From Brachynemurus nebulosus (lineage: Eukaryota > Arthropoda > Insecta > Neuroptera > Myrmeleontidae): 64,000 nucleotides of DNA. Under the pieces are notes generated by a model that saw nothing but the letters and a program-made list of their open reading frames with translations, was not told the origin of the DNA and did no database searches. Within the stretch, counting starts at the first letter, position 1; the number at the start of each line of letters is the position of its first letter. Made by a program: the position numbers and the translations under genes. The DNA is taken from assembly GCA_035578155.1 (NCBI GenBank), contig JAPWDM010000001.1, positions 163,715,498-163,779,497 of the forward strand, in the 5' to 3' direction. Below, one piece after another: positions 21,856-34,344 of this stretch.

Positions 21856-23930
21856 AATTATGAAATTCAAACTTGCGAAGCCGCGGGTAATAGCTACTAT
21901 AATTATAAAATTAAGAAAAATTTTTTTATTGAATTGAAAAATTCATATCCTAACCCTAATAGTTAACCGTAACTATACCTACTCAAACTCTGTGAATTTC
22001 ATTCTTATTACCACTGAGCTACTGATATATAAGCCACAGAAGTTCGCACTGAAAATTTGCGAGTATATCTTCAGATATTTTGTTAATTGTAAATAATTTT
22101 TCGAAAGTTTTAATAATATATTTCTCTTCTTAACTGGACTTATAGTAACTCAGATTACAAGGTCAAACACAAAATCTACCAAAAGCAAGACTTAAAGTGT
22201 TTAATTATTAGTTTCGACTCAGTTCTCCACCTAACTTTCTTTCTAAATTCCACACAATTTAAATATATTTACTAGAAAAGTATTGTTTAGCTAAAATTTA
22301 ATCTGAACTCGAATACCCGGTACAAACCCGGGACCACATCTTACATGTTCACCAATTGACGTAAGTTTTTGGTAAGGACATACATTTACACAACACACAC
22401 AGATACACTCATACGCTTGTGACTCGGAGCACCTCGAGTTCGTATAAGTAGCTACCAATAATAAAATGTTTGATAAAATTTACGAACCGTCAAATTACGT
22501 CAACAGATTTATGTATTACCGTTCGAATTAGAATGGAAACGTTACATAATTTTATTGCTTTGGTACCATAAACTAGGTACCTATACTAAGTACAAACATA
22601 CGAATAGTAACCCAACCACCTAACTTTACTATGGGTTTTATACAGTAGGAAAATTTGAGGGTGTATATTATGCTATGACAAGAATACATTTGCATTTGAC
22701 AATAAAACGCAGAGCGATCAAAAGTTCAATAACTTATTATGTATAGAAATAGTTCAAATAGATTTCAGTTTGCAAACGCAATACAAAAATGCTTAACAAA
22801 GAGGCTATTATCCTACCAAATTTTATCTAATTCTGAGGGCCAAAATGTGGATTGTATTGACATAAATTGACCCAGGTAATAAAGCCAAAATCATTGGTTT
22901 TTTAAAGAATTTTTAAAATTATAACTCCATAATAACTATACCTAACTTACGTCTGATTATCAGGAAATGAAATATTTGAGAAAAAGAGTTTTCCGTAATT
23001 TTGACTCCAAATAACTCGAAACTATAGACCAATGAACACTATCACATTATAGTACTACAGACGAAGAGTACCGCAAAGCTATTTCATTGAAGCAACAAGA
23101 CCACATTTATTGCAAAACATAATTTGTATACATACGTACTTGGAAATAAAACAAATGCCATTTCTTTCTTCAAAATTTTTTCCCTAAAAAATTAAATTTT
23201 ATTATCAAAAATGTATTTTGATAAAAATTATTTGAAAAGGTACTAAAAATTGTTACTACGAATACTACGGTCAACCAAGTAGCATTTGACCGTGTTTTGA
23301 ACGTATCTGGGGGCTTCATTCAATCATTAATATACTCAGCCTACAGGCTATATATATAATAAATTCAACTGCCTATGCTCGAAATACACTTAAAAGCGGG
23401 AATTTTTAAGGGACAAACCATTTTCTGTTATGTCTCAGCAGCACATTCCATGTGTATTTTTTTTTTAATTTGACAATTCGTTTACAATTTGTTCACGGAA
23501 CTTGGGTTTCGAGCTTGTTTACATTTTTAAACTAGTGGCATTAGACTAAAAGAATATTTTATTTATTGTGTTGCAACCTCTAAATTAGAAAATGATAATT
23601 AACAACTACAATTTCTAACATACAATTTAACTGGAAATATAAAATTGAACAAAACACATGTATGCAATCCGTATCATGTTTATGAAAAAATAAACATTAA
23701 TATATTACCGATTTGTAAAAAATGTCCAGAAGTTTCAAATCTTACAAACTAAGGGGTTATCCAAAAATCGCCATAGTATGTCAAAAGTTGGTCATGAGTA
23801 AATATCAGATTCTTCAAAAAATTCTAAGTATCCCGTAGCTTATAAAGACGATGTCACAAAATTTTGATGATGATTTTGGAACCACAAAAACATTATATTT
23901 TTATGAAATACCCATATTATTACAGGCGTC
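21856..23930. other. A+T-rich stretch with one tRNA-like patch
   Basis: Apart from the tRNA-like segment at 22305-22385 I see no gene, element or tandem repeat. Confidence 0.45.
22305..22385 (-). repeat. Possible tRNA-derived SINE fragment
   Basis: The minus strand reads ACGTCAATTGGTGAACATG, then GGTCCCGGGTTTGTACCGGG and a TATTCGAG tail. This is the rough layout of A box, spacer and T-arm seen in tRNA-like SINE heads, although the B-box is altered. There is no paired acceptor stem, so it is not a functional tRNA gene. Confidence 0.3.
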
Positions 23931-23932
23931 AC

Positions 23933-24097
23933 TCAAGTTATTGACGATTTAAGTTATGACCACTGATCGCAGTTTCCCTCGAGTTATATGTAGACAAACC
24001 ATACGTATGGTCGTCGTATGTACGCATGGTCACAGCACCACACAGCACGTATGACCTTGGGTACATATACATATTGTTTATCTATAAGTGACGACTG
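23933..24097. mobile_element. CAGGCGTCACTCAAG MITE, copy 2 (165 bp, deleted)
   Basis: TA flanks at 23931-23932 and 24098-24099. It starts CAGGCGTCACTCAAGTTATT and runs through CCACTGATCGCAGTTT and AGACAAACCATACGTATG as in the copy at 46973-47183. The right arm is truncated, leaving only AAGTGACGACTG. Confidence 0.65.
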
Positions 24098-24099
24098 TA

Positions 24100-24864
24100 T
24101 TAGTGTAACAATTATATTCATCGATTGTAGCTTATTTTCTATAAAAAAGTTTAGATAGTTTCAGAAAGGTTTAGACAAACTTGTTGTACTTATATGCTGA
24201 CTTTACATTTCCAAAATATTTTATGTCCTCGTTCATTTGCGCTAGCTATAGAAACAAAGTTATTCTGTTTCTAATATCTTACGTAGTTACGTAGACAGTG
24301 ATAAATATATCAGCAAAAAGTAAAAAGGAAAAGATGAAAAGTTTTTTAAGAGGAAACGCGTCACTCGGCTAATTCTTAGGCATAGGTAGCAGCTATATTG
24401 ACTAACTGAACACGATATTCTATTCGGCGGAATTCACTCAATTTCTATTCAACGGAAAATTATAATTTAAATTGATCTGTTTGAAAAATGCAAACATAAA
24501 TTCGCGTTTATTTAACAAGGAAATGAGGAAACCATTTAAACTTTATAACTTACTTGTTTCTCTTTCGTTTCGTATTTCTTTTTCGACATTTCGTTCTATT
24601 GAATTTTCTTGTGAAATATTTTTAAATTGCTAATTTTTTTCTTTCAGTTTCCAAAAAGAACAAAAAACCAATCGAATTCCTCTTTAATTCAATTAAGTAT
24701 TAAAAACGATAATTAGACAGAAAAGTTTTTAATTGTATTAAATACATAAATTTTTAAAATTATTTCCTTAAAAGTTTCCATGAGAAATGCTAATATGTTC
24801 GTTGAAAAAGCAACTGTCTAAATAAACTTTTTTAACTCTTAAATTTTGAAGCTAAATTATCAAC
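24100..24864. other. A+T-rich stretch, nothing recognised
   Basis: No supported feature. Confidence 0.45.
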
Positions 24865-24865
24865 A

Positions 24866-25060
24866 GGGCCGTGGAGACAAATGGCGGGCCCCAAGAATAT
24901 CCCACATTTTTTTACAATTTCCTCCTCAAAAAGAAGTGCTGGGCAAAAAAGCCTCTTAACTTTTTCCCGGACCCTCTATCGACAGCTAGGGGCCCGCTCC
25001 TCAAGCCCATGCCCCGGGACTGCACCTCCGGCTACCCTACCCTTACGTCGTACCTGATTA
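24866..25060. mobile_element. GC-rich patch resembling a DNA-transposon remnant
   Basis: The segment opens CAGGGCCGTGGAGACAAATG, close to the CAGGGCCG terminus common in hAT elements, and contains GGGCCCCAAG and GGGGCCCGCTC and a GC-rich right part. Composition is far from the flanks. Two frames stay open across it, which is expected of GC-rich sequence rather than proof of coding. No matching right terminus or target duplication is clear. Confidence 0.35.
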
Positions 25061-25830
25061 TCAACTAACTAAATTATATATTTTGTACCACAGAATACAG
25101 AAACGAAGTTACTATATCTGTACTAGTGATACCAGCGTAGGCAAAAAAGCCCTTCCACTTCTCCCACTATGTTGTGAAGGTACAAACTGTTTGTAGTCGT
25201 GTGAGTCTGATGTTTGCATGTGTGAGAATGGTCACACACATAACTACATAACACTCAATCTTAACAATCAATAACAATTGTCATGCATTCGATGACCGCC
25301 ACCGAACGACTACATGCCTTAAGCGGTGACAGACCAACAAATGACTCCAAAAGATCCACACATTTTTTATTTTACTTTCCTTCTAGTGTTCTATGTTCTG
25401 TACCAACTTTTTAGCTCTATGACAACTAATTTTCCAAGAGCCTTCTCAACTCAAAATACTTAAAAGACGTGAAAAGATGTGGGGCGACAACACCGTTACC
25501 CGGTATCCGTTTTAAAATAGTAAACAAATTAAAAACAATTCGGTGAACATAAACAAGTATACTGTCTCATTTGTTTAATTTACCCAAAATATACGTGATG
25601 TCATTCTATTCCATGCAAATTGAATGGAATTTTGGCTGGGGTACAGATGACTTTAAATGAGTAAACCAGATAAACAGCTAATGCACTCTGTTGTCTCTAT
25701 CCGTCTCAATGTATTAATTTAAATATTAAACATATCAATGATGCATTGTGCAGCAGAGAAAATTATCTTACTTATTTTTCAATGAGTGTTTTAGGTCATG
25801 TGCTTTAAACAAGTTTGCCACTTACTACAA
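25061..25830. other. A+T-rich stretch, nothing recognised
   Basis: No supported feature. Confidence 0.45.
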
Positions 25831-25831
25831 T

Positions 25832-25832
25832 T

Positions 25833-25908
<76 letters not shown>
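25832..25908. repeat. (TA)n microsatellite, about 77 bp
   Basis: TA run with one ACAT interruption near its left end. Tyr-Ile frames across it are artefacts. Confidence 0.97.
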
Positions 25909-25910
<2 letters not shown>

Positions 25911-27155
25911 ATGTAGGTTTTTTGAGTGTTGCCATTTCTATTGTAACCAAATTTTTATGATCGAAATGGTGCTGGAAAAGGTTCTTTTCTTGGATGTAAT
26001 GAAAATGTAACCAAGTAAAACACTATCGGTTGAAGTAGCCTCAAGTGCATATGCATATTTTTACCGCCTAGCTGATAAATTAAAGAAAAATTAAAAAATT
26101 AAACTTCGGTAAAAAAATTTTTTTGCTCATTTATGTTATTAATTAATGCATTAGATCAGTTTTATCGAAAGATTATATATCGTCACATTTAAAAATCTAG
26201 AAGCTTGTATCATAGCTCGAAAACCATAAGAGCTATAAATCTCCTGACTATAGCAGTCGGTTGCCCCCGTCGATATCTACAACTCTTGTTTGCAGAACTT
26301 TTCGATTAAATCAACGGTTTGGCTGTAATAAAAACGGCAACTCTCGAAAAACTCACACAGTATATATATACCGAGCGTTCATAAAGTTCCGAAACAGTTG
26401 AAAATCTCAGTTGATATTGACTTTATCGAAAAATAACCCGGACAAAAGTTTCATGGGAAGAAATGAACTAGAAAATGACCTCGAATTTGACTTTGAACAT
26501 GGCCTTGACCAAAATTTGGAAGTCAACTTTTTTTTTAAATGGAAACCCCTATTTTTGACCTCGGATTCGGAAAGAGCGGGAAATTCTAGGTTCAAAACCA
26601 TATTCATACTTCATATTCCAAAGTCGTGTGAAAGTCATAAAAACCCAAAAAAATGTTGGTTCTTAAGATACTGATTGGTTAAGGTCAAATTCACCAAAGT
26701 CAAATTGGTCAAGGATATGGCTAAACAAACATCCTCACCAAAGCGGAGCTCATAATTCCAATTTTTAGAGGTGCACCATCGAACCTGAAGTTTTCCGATT
26801 TAAATAACATAAGAAAAACGATTTTTTATATTATTTACTCCTGCAAACTATGAAGAAATTTTTTTCCATAAAATGAATCAAAGCACCTTATTAAGATTTA
26901 AATTTTGGACAAAAAATTTCGTTGAGTCAAATTTCTATCACCAATATTTCACTTTCTACAGAGCCTTAAAATTTAAATTTTTTGAAATTTTGCTTTTTTT
27001 ACATTTTTAAGCTAAACTATTAAAGATAGGACAAAAAGTTAAATCACCATTTTGTAGTCCAGCTGACGCTTTACAAAAAAAATTCCTTACAAATTTCTCG
27101 TATTACAAATAGTTACAAAGTTACAGACCCTCAAAATTTATTATAAATGGCAATT
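25909..27155. other. Diverged repeat-like sequence, no gene
   Basis: Phrases such as TGACCTCGAATTTGAC, GGCCTTGACC and TGACCTCGGATTC around 26475-26575, and GCAACTCTCGAAAAAC (26337) with GCAATTCTCGAAGAAAG (27150), suggest old dispersed repeats. Opposing open frames at 26407-26674 overlap on both strands and neither looks like a gene. Confidence 0.4.
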
Positions 27156-27159
27156 CTCG

Positions 27160-27240
27160 AAGAAAGATCAAGGCGGGCCGCGGGTTGGCCGCTGCTGGTC
27201 TACGATCTATACGAAGATGTCATGGATTCGATTCGCCTAT
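27160..27240 (+). repeat. Possible tRNA-derived SINE head
   Basis: A GC-rich start (GCGGGCCGCGGGTTGGCCG), an A-box-like TTGGCCGCTGCTGG and a B-box-like GGATTCGATTC (27224-27234) sit at roughly tRNA spacing. There is no closing acceptor stem. The body downstream is A+T-rich and unrecognised. Confidence 0.3.
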
Positions 27241-27494
27241 AATAATAATCTATATGTGTTCCATCAAATTGTACCTCTCTCAGTATTTATAATATATAAT
27301 AAATAGTTAGTCAAAATAACCAAAAAAAAAAAAGTTTTCAAACAATTACAATCCAGGGACGCCACCTGGTTTGATATGTTATTTTTTTCATCCGGTATTA
27401 GGGCTGGTTAATAATATGACAATATTTAATGCATTTAAAGTATTTTGTTTTAAAATAGCCATAAGTTAATTTAATTTTTTCCGTTTGAATCTAA

Positions 27495-27839
27495 AAATAC
27501 CCCTGTCGCAGCATCTGCATAACATAGCGAATTTCCAAATCTTGGGCACTGGCGGATCTCATCTAAGACCTGTACCTATTTAAAATAGTTTAGCTTTCTA
27601 AGAGTAAAAGAATTTTTAAAATCGGCTGGGTAATTAGTTTTGGTATTTTTGGGGACCCAAGAACCCGAACGAATTTTGTGCAGCATAGTTGTATCCATCT
27701 AAAATAATTTAGTTCTCTAGCAGTGAGAAATTTTTTAGCATCGGTTCGATAGCTTATTACTGGCGTTTTCGGATCTGCAAGATCCCGGTGGACCTCATTA
27801 AAAAATCAGCTCGACCGTATATACTAGGCGGACTTTATG

Positions 27840-27915
<76 letters not shown>

Positions 27916-28612
27916 AACCCGTTGTGTAGCATTCTACGCCGCATTTGCATCCGCAGGACAGTTGTGGATCTCAGATAACACAACCTGTACCTATCTAAAA
28001 TAGTTTACCTCGGTAATAGTAAAAAATTTCAAAATCGGTCAGTTATTTTATTTTTGACACTTTTAGGTCCTACTGACGCTGTCAGACCTTACATAACGTA
28101 ATCTATATGTATCTAAAATAGCTTAGCTCCCCAACAGTGAAAAAATTTTCAAAGTCGGTCGGTTACTTTATTTTTGACACTTTTGGATCCGATGGACCTT
28201 GGCAGACCTTACATAACGTAATCTATATTTATCTAAAATAGTTTAGCTCTGTAACAGTGAAAAAATTTTCAAAATCGGTCGGTTAGTTTATTTTTGACAC
28301 TTTTGGATCCTATGGACCCTGGCAGACCTTACATAACGTAATCTATATTTATCTAAAATAGTTTAGCTCTGTAACAGTGAAAAAATTTTCAAAATCGGTC
28401 AGTTAGTTTATTTTTGACACTTTTAGGTTCAATGGACCTTGGTGGACCTTACATAACGTAATTTATATTTATCTAAAATAGTTTAGCTTTGTAACAGTGA
28501 AAAAATTTTCAAAATCGGTCAGTTAGTTTATTTTTGACACTTTTGGGTCCTGTGGACCCTGGCGGACCTTACATAATGTATTCTAAATCTATCTAAAATA
28601 GTTTAATAATAT
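27495..28612 (+). repeat. 120-bp tandem array
   Basis: From about 28081 to 28600 at least four units repeat with an exact 120-bp period. Landmarks recur at 28091, 28211, 28331, 28451 and 28571 (ACATAACGTA) and in the A-run then TTTTCAAAATCGGTCNGTTA block. Units upstream, back to 27495, are more diverged and slightly off register, and one is split by a (TA)n run at 27842-27911. A single reversed unit occurs at 32108-32240. The array most likely arose by local duplication of part of a dispersed element. It encodes no conserved frame. Confidence 0.85.
27842..27911. repeat. (TA)n microsatellite inside the 120-bp array
   Basis: About 70 bp of pure TA between diverged array units. A frame reading Tyr-Ile through it is not a gene. 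Confidence 0.97.
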
Positions 28613-29060
28613 TATATCATAACATAATCTTCAATTTCTTGTTTACTTAAAAATTCAATAAAAAAAAAAAATTCTTCATTACATTAGCTTAGAAAATCTG
28701 TTTAATTTACATTTTTTAACATGAGATAGAACCATGCTAATTATAATGCAATAAATGAGAAACAAAACTCTATACATGTATGTGTGTTATAACACATATA
28801 TGTGAATAGGCCTCACTTGTTCTCACAAAATTCTTTAATAAAAAAGTGAAATATTTTTATACTTCGTAAAGAACTGAGATAGAAATATAAATTACTTATT
28901 ACAATGACAAAGAGAGAAAAATAAGCCAATAGTGAAAATTACGATTTTCTCGAAAACTACTTAACATAGAAAGAAAATTATAAGAACATTTTCTTCATAA
29001 TTTTTTTTTTCCTTTTCAACGATGTAAAAATCGAACTGTCTTATGATAGGATCGAATGAT
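28613..29060. other. A+T-rich stretch, nothing recognised
   Basis: No supported feature between the array and repeat R4. Confidence 0.4.
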
Positions 29061-29064
29061 AAAA

Positions 29065-29420
<356 letters not shown>

Positions 29421-29424
29421 TTCG

Positions 29425-30214
29425 AAATTCGCTAATACATTAATGAATGAAAAATAAACATACAGAAATAAATATTATATATTATTATTTTATTATAAGT
29501 TTAAACTAAATATTTTATATTTTTACATAAAATAAAATTAGGCACAATATTATATAGGTACACAGTATTTAAAAATTTAGGTATATGGAAAAAAGTTTTC
29601 CCAACAGTCTGTAGAGCGAATTTAACCAATGTTTCTTTAATTTAAGAAAAACTGAAGAAAAACAATATAAGGAGATACATTTATTCATAGAAACGTTTTC
29701 AAGAATAACAAGAATATATTTTTATATAAAAATATAAAGTATATTATTCTTCTGATAAACTTACTAACAATAAGTCGCATATATGGCATTTTCTTACGAA
29801 AATTTTCAAACTCATAAATTATGTTTTTCTAATGTTTTGACTGCAGTTTTTTTTAGATGTTTTGGTTATATAGATCTAAAAATATAATTAAACAAATACA
29901 GAAAATGTCATATTTAGTAATAAATAGTACACTAGGTTTTCGATTAGACTGTATTAATTTAATATAACGTGTTAGATAACCCTCATAACGGATTTTTTAC
30001 AATTACTGTTAAGAAATACATATATATATATAGACCTCAGAGACATCTCATTGCCACGATCAAAATTAGTTCTATTATGTGTATACGAGTAATCAGTTTT
30101 CAATGTGTGTATTACCATGTTGTATAAAAAAAAATGTCGATTTTTCATCAATGGTTGTATACATATTATTGTAGATACTAATACTGTTAACAAACTGAAG
30201 GATTTTAACGAATT
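29425..30214. other. A+T-rich stretch, nothing recognised
   Basis: No supported feature. Confidence 0.4.
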
Positions 30215-30490
30215 TCCGAAACGAAATTTAGCTATGACTGACACTGTCAGGGTATGACTTGCGTTCGAGACTGTGCCAGAAATTTATTTTGATGTCCCTA
30301 GAACCCGAAAATGATATTCACTAAAATTCATACATATATGTATTTTATTTATGTATCAGCACGATAACTCTCGAGCAAAACATTCTATACTTTTATGAAA
30401 TTTGGGAAAAACGTTGGGAATCACAAATGTTTGGGGAAAGTTCTTCAGTCAAATACGTCGCGGATGTCTGGAACCTCAAAAGAAGTTTTT
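30215..30490 (-). repeat. Dispersed repeat R4, copy 2 (no TA expansion)
   Basis: Inverted relative to 29065-29420. Shared on this strand are CGAAAATGATATTCACTAAA, then ACGATAACTCTCGAGC and TTTATGAAATTTG. Only a short AT-rich spacer occupies the place of the 107-bp TA tract. Confidence 0.7.
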
Positions 30491-30714
30491 TTACCAAAAA
30501 TTTAAAAGATTTTCGAATTTTTCTCACAACATAATAAAGAGTAAAGAAAATTACGTAGGTATAAAGATACGTTTTTAAACCATCGTCAGTGAATTTTCAA
30601 GAAAAACTAATTTCTGTAACTGAAAAATTCGCTATATTTCGAAGGGCTATTTTTTATTACAGGCTAACAGCACGGAAGCCTTAAGTGTGTAATTGGAAAA
30701 CAATAGCGATGGAT

Positions 30715-30939
30715 ATAAAACATATTTTAAAAAACCGACTTCAAAAAGTAAAAAATAATGTATTAAGACGTATTTTGAAGTCAGGCGTAGTATCGCGTAA
30801 AAAATTCGATCGGATCTGCTTGTAAAATCAATGAATTCTTGTGGATCTACATTTTTTTAAATACTACGTCTGACTTCAAAATACGTGCTAATACATTATT
30901 TTTTACTTTTTGAAGTCGGTTTTTTAAAATATGTTTTAT
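30715..30939. repeat. 79-bp inverted repeat with CCGACTTCAAAAAGT arms
   Basis: Arms 30715-30793 and 30861-30939 are near-perfect inverted copies (ATAAAACATATTTTAAAAAA, CCGACTTCAAAAAGT, TTTTGAAGTCAGGCGTAGTAT against its complement), with a loop of 67 bp. The motif CCGACTTCAA recurs inverted at 31240-31251 (TTGAAGTCGG), so the pair may be part of a longer element ending near 31255. CCGACTTCAAAAA-type sequences are widespread in arthropod repeats; the superfamily is not assigned. Confidence 0.75.
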
Positions 30940-31264
30940 TTTATACCTTTTACCATTGCAATATTTGTTTCTTTTAAATTTAAAAATATGTTACTATAGT
31001 TTTTAAAGTAAATAATTTTGCATATACAAATTTTAAAATTGCCATAATTATTTATATTATTGAAGATGGTTAAAAAATTACTCAACCAATCTTAATAAAA
31101 TTTTTATGGAACCACCAGGAGAGTTTTATCTACTAACCAAAAAAATAATGGCGTAAATTGGCCCAGCAATGTGGGAGAAATCGGTGTACATACATTAAAA
31201 AAAAACATACGGATTGAATTGAGAAACTCCTCTTTCTTGAAGTCGGTTAACACCTTTAGTACCG

Positions 31265-32105
31265 CCATATATTCCAATATTTTAGATAAAAAATTTAATA
31301 TCTCTGTAAGTATAATTGCAAGTTTGGTACGTTTTGCTTAATTAATTTACAACATGATCACTCTTTACTACACTGCCTTCAGTTACCTATATAAGACAAT
31401 ATACATTCGTCAGTTAAATTTTTTCTAAAAATTAGTATGACGAGCTGAGCTCGTCATTAGCCCTAAAGAGGTTAAAAATACATTTACCAATTTTTATAAT
31501 TCTACGCTAAGAAAAGTATTTTGCAATGCGACATATCCCATTAGGTAAATTAGGCACGTGCCTAAGGTCCAAATTCTAAGTAAAATTTTTACAGTTGGCA
31601 AAAAAAAATGTGATATTAATTTTCTAGCCGCATAGTAACGTTTCAACTTTAGGTACCATAACACACCGATGCATACAACAATACTTACTGTTTCCATAAA
31701 AATTATTTATATAACCTCAGATGATTATCTATTTCAATTTAAATATGTAATAACCGCTTTTAAATTACCATTTAACGCGCCGCATCGCGCAGTCCTATAA
31801 AAACAAAACAAGTATAGCTACAAAATTCTAAATAGCGATAATTAACTTTCAAATAGAAGCGATTATTGCACAATAAACTACAGTGCATACATTAGCGTGA
31901 TATGTTATCACGCACCGAGAACCTACTACTATCCACATATAGATACATATTTTAGCAAAAGCAATAATAGTGTATACATAATTATATACAGGAGGCTTTT
32001 AACTACGTAAGATACATGTATAAATTTTAACAGCGAATTTTCTCTTTTTAGCTAATTTCCAGAATGGAAATTCAGTTATTACGGTCACACTCATGGTAAG
32101 ACTTG
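31265..32105. other. A+T-rich stretch, nothing recognised
   Basis: No supported feature. GGCACGTGCC at 31554-31563 is a 10-bp palindrome without context. Confidence 0.4.
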
Positions 32106-32107
32106 AA

Positions 32108-32240
32108 CACAAGCAATTTTGAAAATTTTTTCAATGTTAGAGAGCTAAGCTACTTTGGATTGGTACAGGTTGTTGTATGAAATCCGCCACCGTCCAATTT
32201 TTGGAAATTCGCTATGTTATATAGGGGTATTTTTACTTTT
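32108..32240 (-). repeat. Solitary reversed unit of the 120-bp array family
   Basis: The minus strand reads TACCCCTATATAACATAGCG, AATTTCCAAAAATTGG, GGCGGATTTCATACAACAAC, CTGTACC and TAGCTTAGCTCTCTAAC before GAAAAAATTTTCAAAATTG. This matches the oldest unit at 27498-27620. It shows that the unit is dispersed as well as tandem. Confidence 0.65.
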
Positions 32241-34343
32241 ATATCTAAGTAATGTAATATATACCTAATATTAAGTAAAGGGTACATCTATGTCGAATTA
32301 AAAAATTCTTTAAAATGCACCTTACGAATTTAGAACTAAAGGGCACAAGGAAAGAAAGGAGAATATTAGAGAACCGATATCCTGGTTTCTTATTACGTTT
32401 TCCAATGTTGTGACAAACTACCTTTATTGAGGTACTATTTAAGGAGGGAGTAAGGTTAATTCGTACAAAAAAAGTATGTTTTCTTTTTATCTTTTGTGAC
32501 GACACAGTTAAAATCCCTTTATTAAAACCAATGGTACACTAAAGTATGACATTCGAAGAATATTGTATAAAATTTTCACGAAGAAATATTAAAAAATACT
32601 GTAATGGCAGCAATTATTCGGACATGTCTCGGAAAAAAGTAGAATTGCGGTGTCCCTCATAACTTCGTGTCGGATCATCCGAAATAAAAAAAATGAAAGT
32701 TCATTCGTTAGATAATAGTTTTCCTCAGGTAACGCTGGGAGGGTTTTTTGAAATTTCAATTTTTCACTTTTTTGGAACGCTTAGAAAGGATAAACACGAT
32801 TTTTTGCGAAAAAATCGGCTAATATGTTATTGTAAAATAAAAATTATTAACAAATTTGAAAAAAACTCTGCAGCGTTACCTCGTAAATTATGTACAAAAA
32901 TAATATTGAAAATTTCAAAAGGATCGGTACTGTAGTTTTGAAGTTATGAGGGGCACCGACTTTGAAAACGTGAGTTGTGGGGAAAATGCTTTAAAGTTTT
33001 GAATACTTAAAAATTCTTGTATAAAACTGATATAGAATAGTTACTGCTAAACTAAATTTTGTACTCTACACTGACAAAATATACAGTACAGGTATAAACA
33101 CGTTTGTACTTACATTGAAATTTCTATAATAGAACTGAGAGAAAGATATATATAGAGACCGAAACATCTGCCAGGTAACAACAAAAATACTTACAACTTC
33201 ATCAATTTTGCTCCTGTCAACTTGAAATTTTGAGACAATATTCTTGAGATATTATGCATTCAGTTAAAAAAATAAAAAAAGCAAGAAAAAGTTATTTTAA
33301 TACCTTACCCCGCCCTTAAAAAAAAATAAAATAAAAAAGGCTTTTGTAATAGTAAATATTAAAAACTTTTTTCAACTTCTTGAGTCGTAAGCTCGCTTTC
33401 ACAAAGCATGTAACTTGACGCACAAGCAACACTTACCATTCTGTTTTCTGATTACTATATAGTTATAAAAAATAACAGATTAAAAAAGTCTACTTACCTT
33501 CCTAGGTAAGTAAGTAATAGCTTACCGTTAACTAGTAAACAGATCTTTCTATGAAAATAGTTTCTCATAGACGCCTACTATTCATTATTATTAAAACTAC
33601 ATTTTCGACTAATTTTATTATTTTATTTTTTTATTTTTAAGCAGGTACTCATTTAGAAGCACATTTGTACACAGGCTTTAAAACTCTTGGGGCCTTTAAC
33701 AATGTTTTTGCGTGTTTTTGTAACAGTAACCTGAAATACCCCGTATCTATAATGCATACAATATTAACAGTTAAGGTTACTCCACACTATATAATGCTGA
33801 ACAGTTCATTGTTATTTTCACATTTATGTTTCAAGAAGTTCACGATTCATCTTTTATTCAATTCGCATTAATCATATTCATAGATTATAATTTGATTTTA
33901 AATCATTAATGGTCGAAATTGGTTGTATTTGACTCGTTAAATAATTTAAATTAATTTCAATTTTTTCCATAAAATGTCATTTTATTTTCCAAGTAAAGAA
34001 TTAACTATTATAGCTCCTCTTCTCAATGAAATTGATATTAGAGAAAAAGAAGAAAATGTATAATAATAAGAAGAATGTGATAATGAAGAAAAATTTGTAC
34101 ATTACATTGAAACCTCAACTCAAAAATAAATAAATTAGTTAAAATTTTTAAATATTTTTCAGCCATTAAAAGTGAGTGCTAAAACAGCTAAATTTTTTTA
34201 CATAATTTATTGAATTATTTTATACATATTTTATTTAAAAATTGTGTGTGAAATAATATTTTGAAATTTAAAAAAAAATCTTAAATTTAAATATATAATT
34301 TAAACTTTTTAAAAGTTCTAAAACATCAAAAACTAATATCAGT
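32241..34343. other. A+T-rich stretch, possible old repeat but no gene
   Basis: GTCCCTCATAACTTCG (32652) and, inverted, GAAGTTATGAGGGGCACCG (32940) form weak inverted flanks around 32650-32960, which may be an old element. A frame at about 33646-33870 follows a good splice-acceptor-like stretch (TTTTTAAGCAG) but has no recognised product and is short. Confidence 0.35.
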
Positions 34344-34344
34344 A

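Noticed and set aside
26407..26674. Opposed open frames of 66 and 87 residues
   Set aside because: They cover the same bases on opposite strands within diverged repeat-like sequence (GACCTTGACC phrases); neither has supporting signals.
28081..28600. CRISPR-like regular repeats
   Set aside because: The whole 120-bp unit is conserved, including what would be spacers, and the window is eukaryotic. It is a satellite-like tandem array.
33646..33870. Possible terminal exon after TTTTTAAGCAG (GTHLEAHLYTGFKTLGAF)
   Set aside because: The acceptor is good, but the frame is short, its end is low-complexity and no family is recognised.
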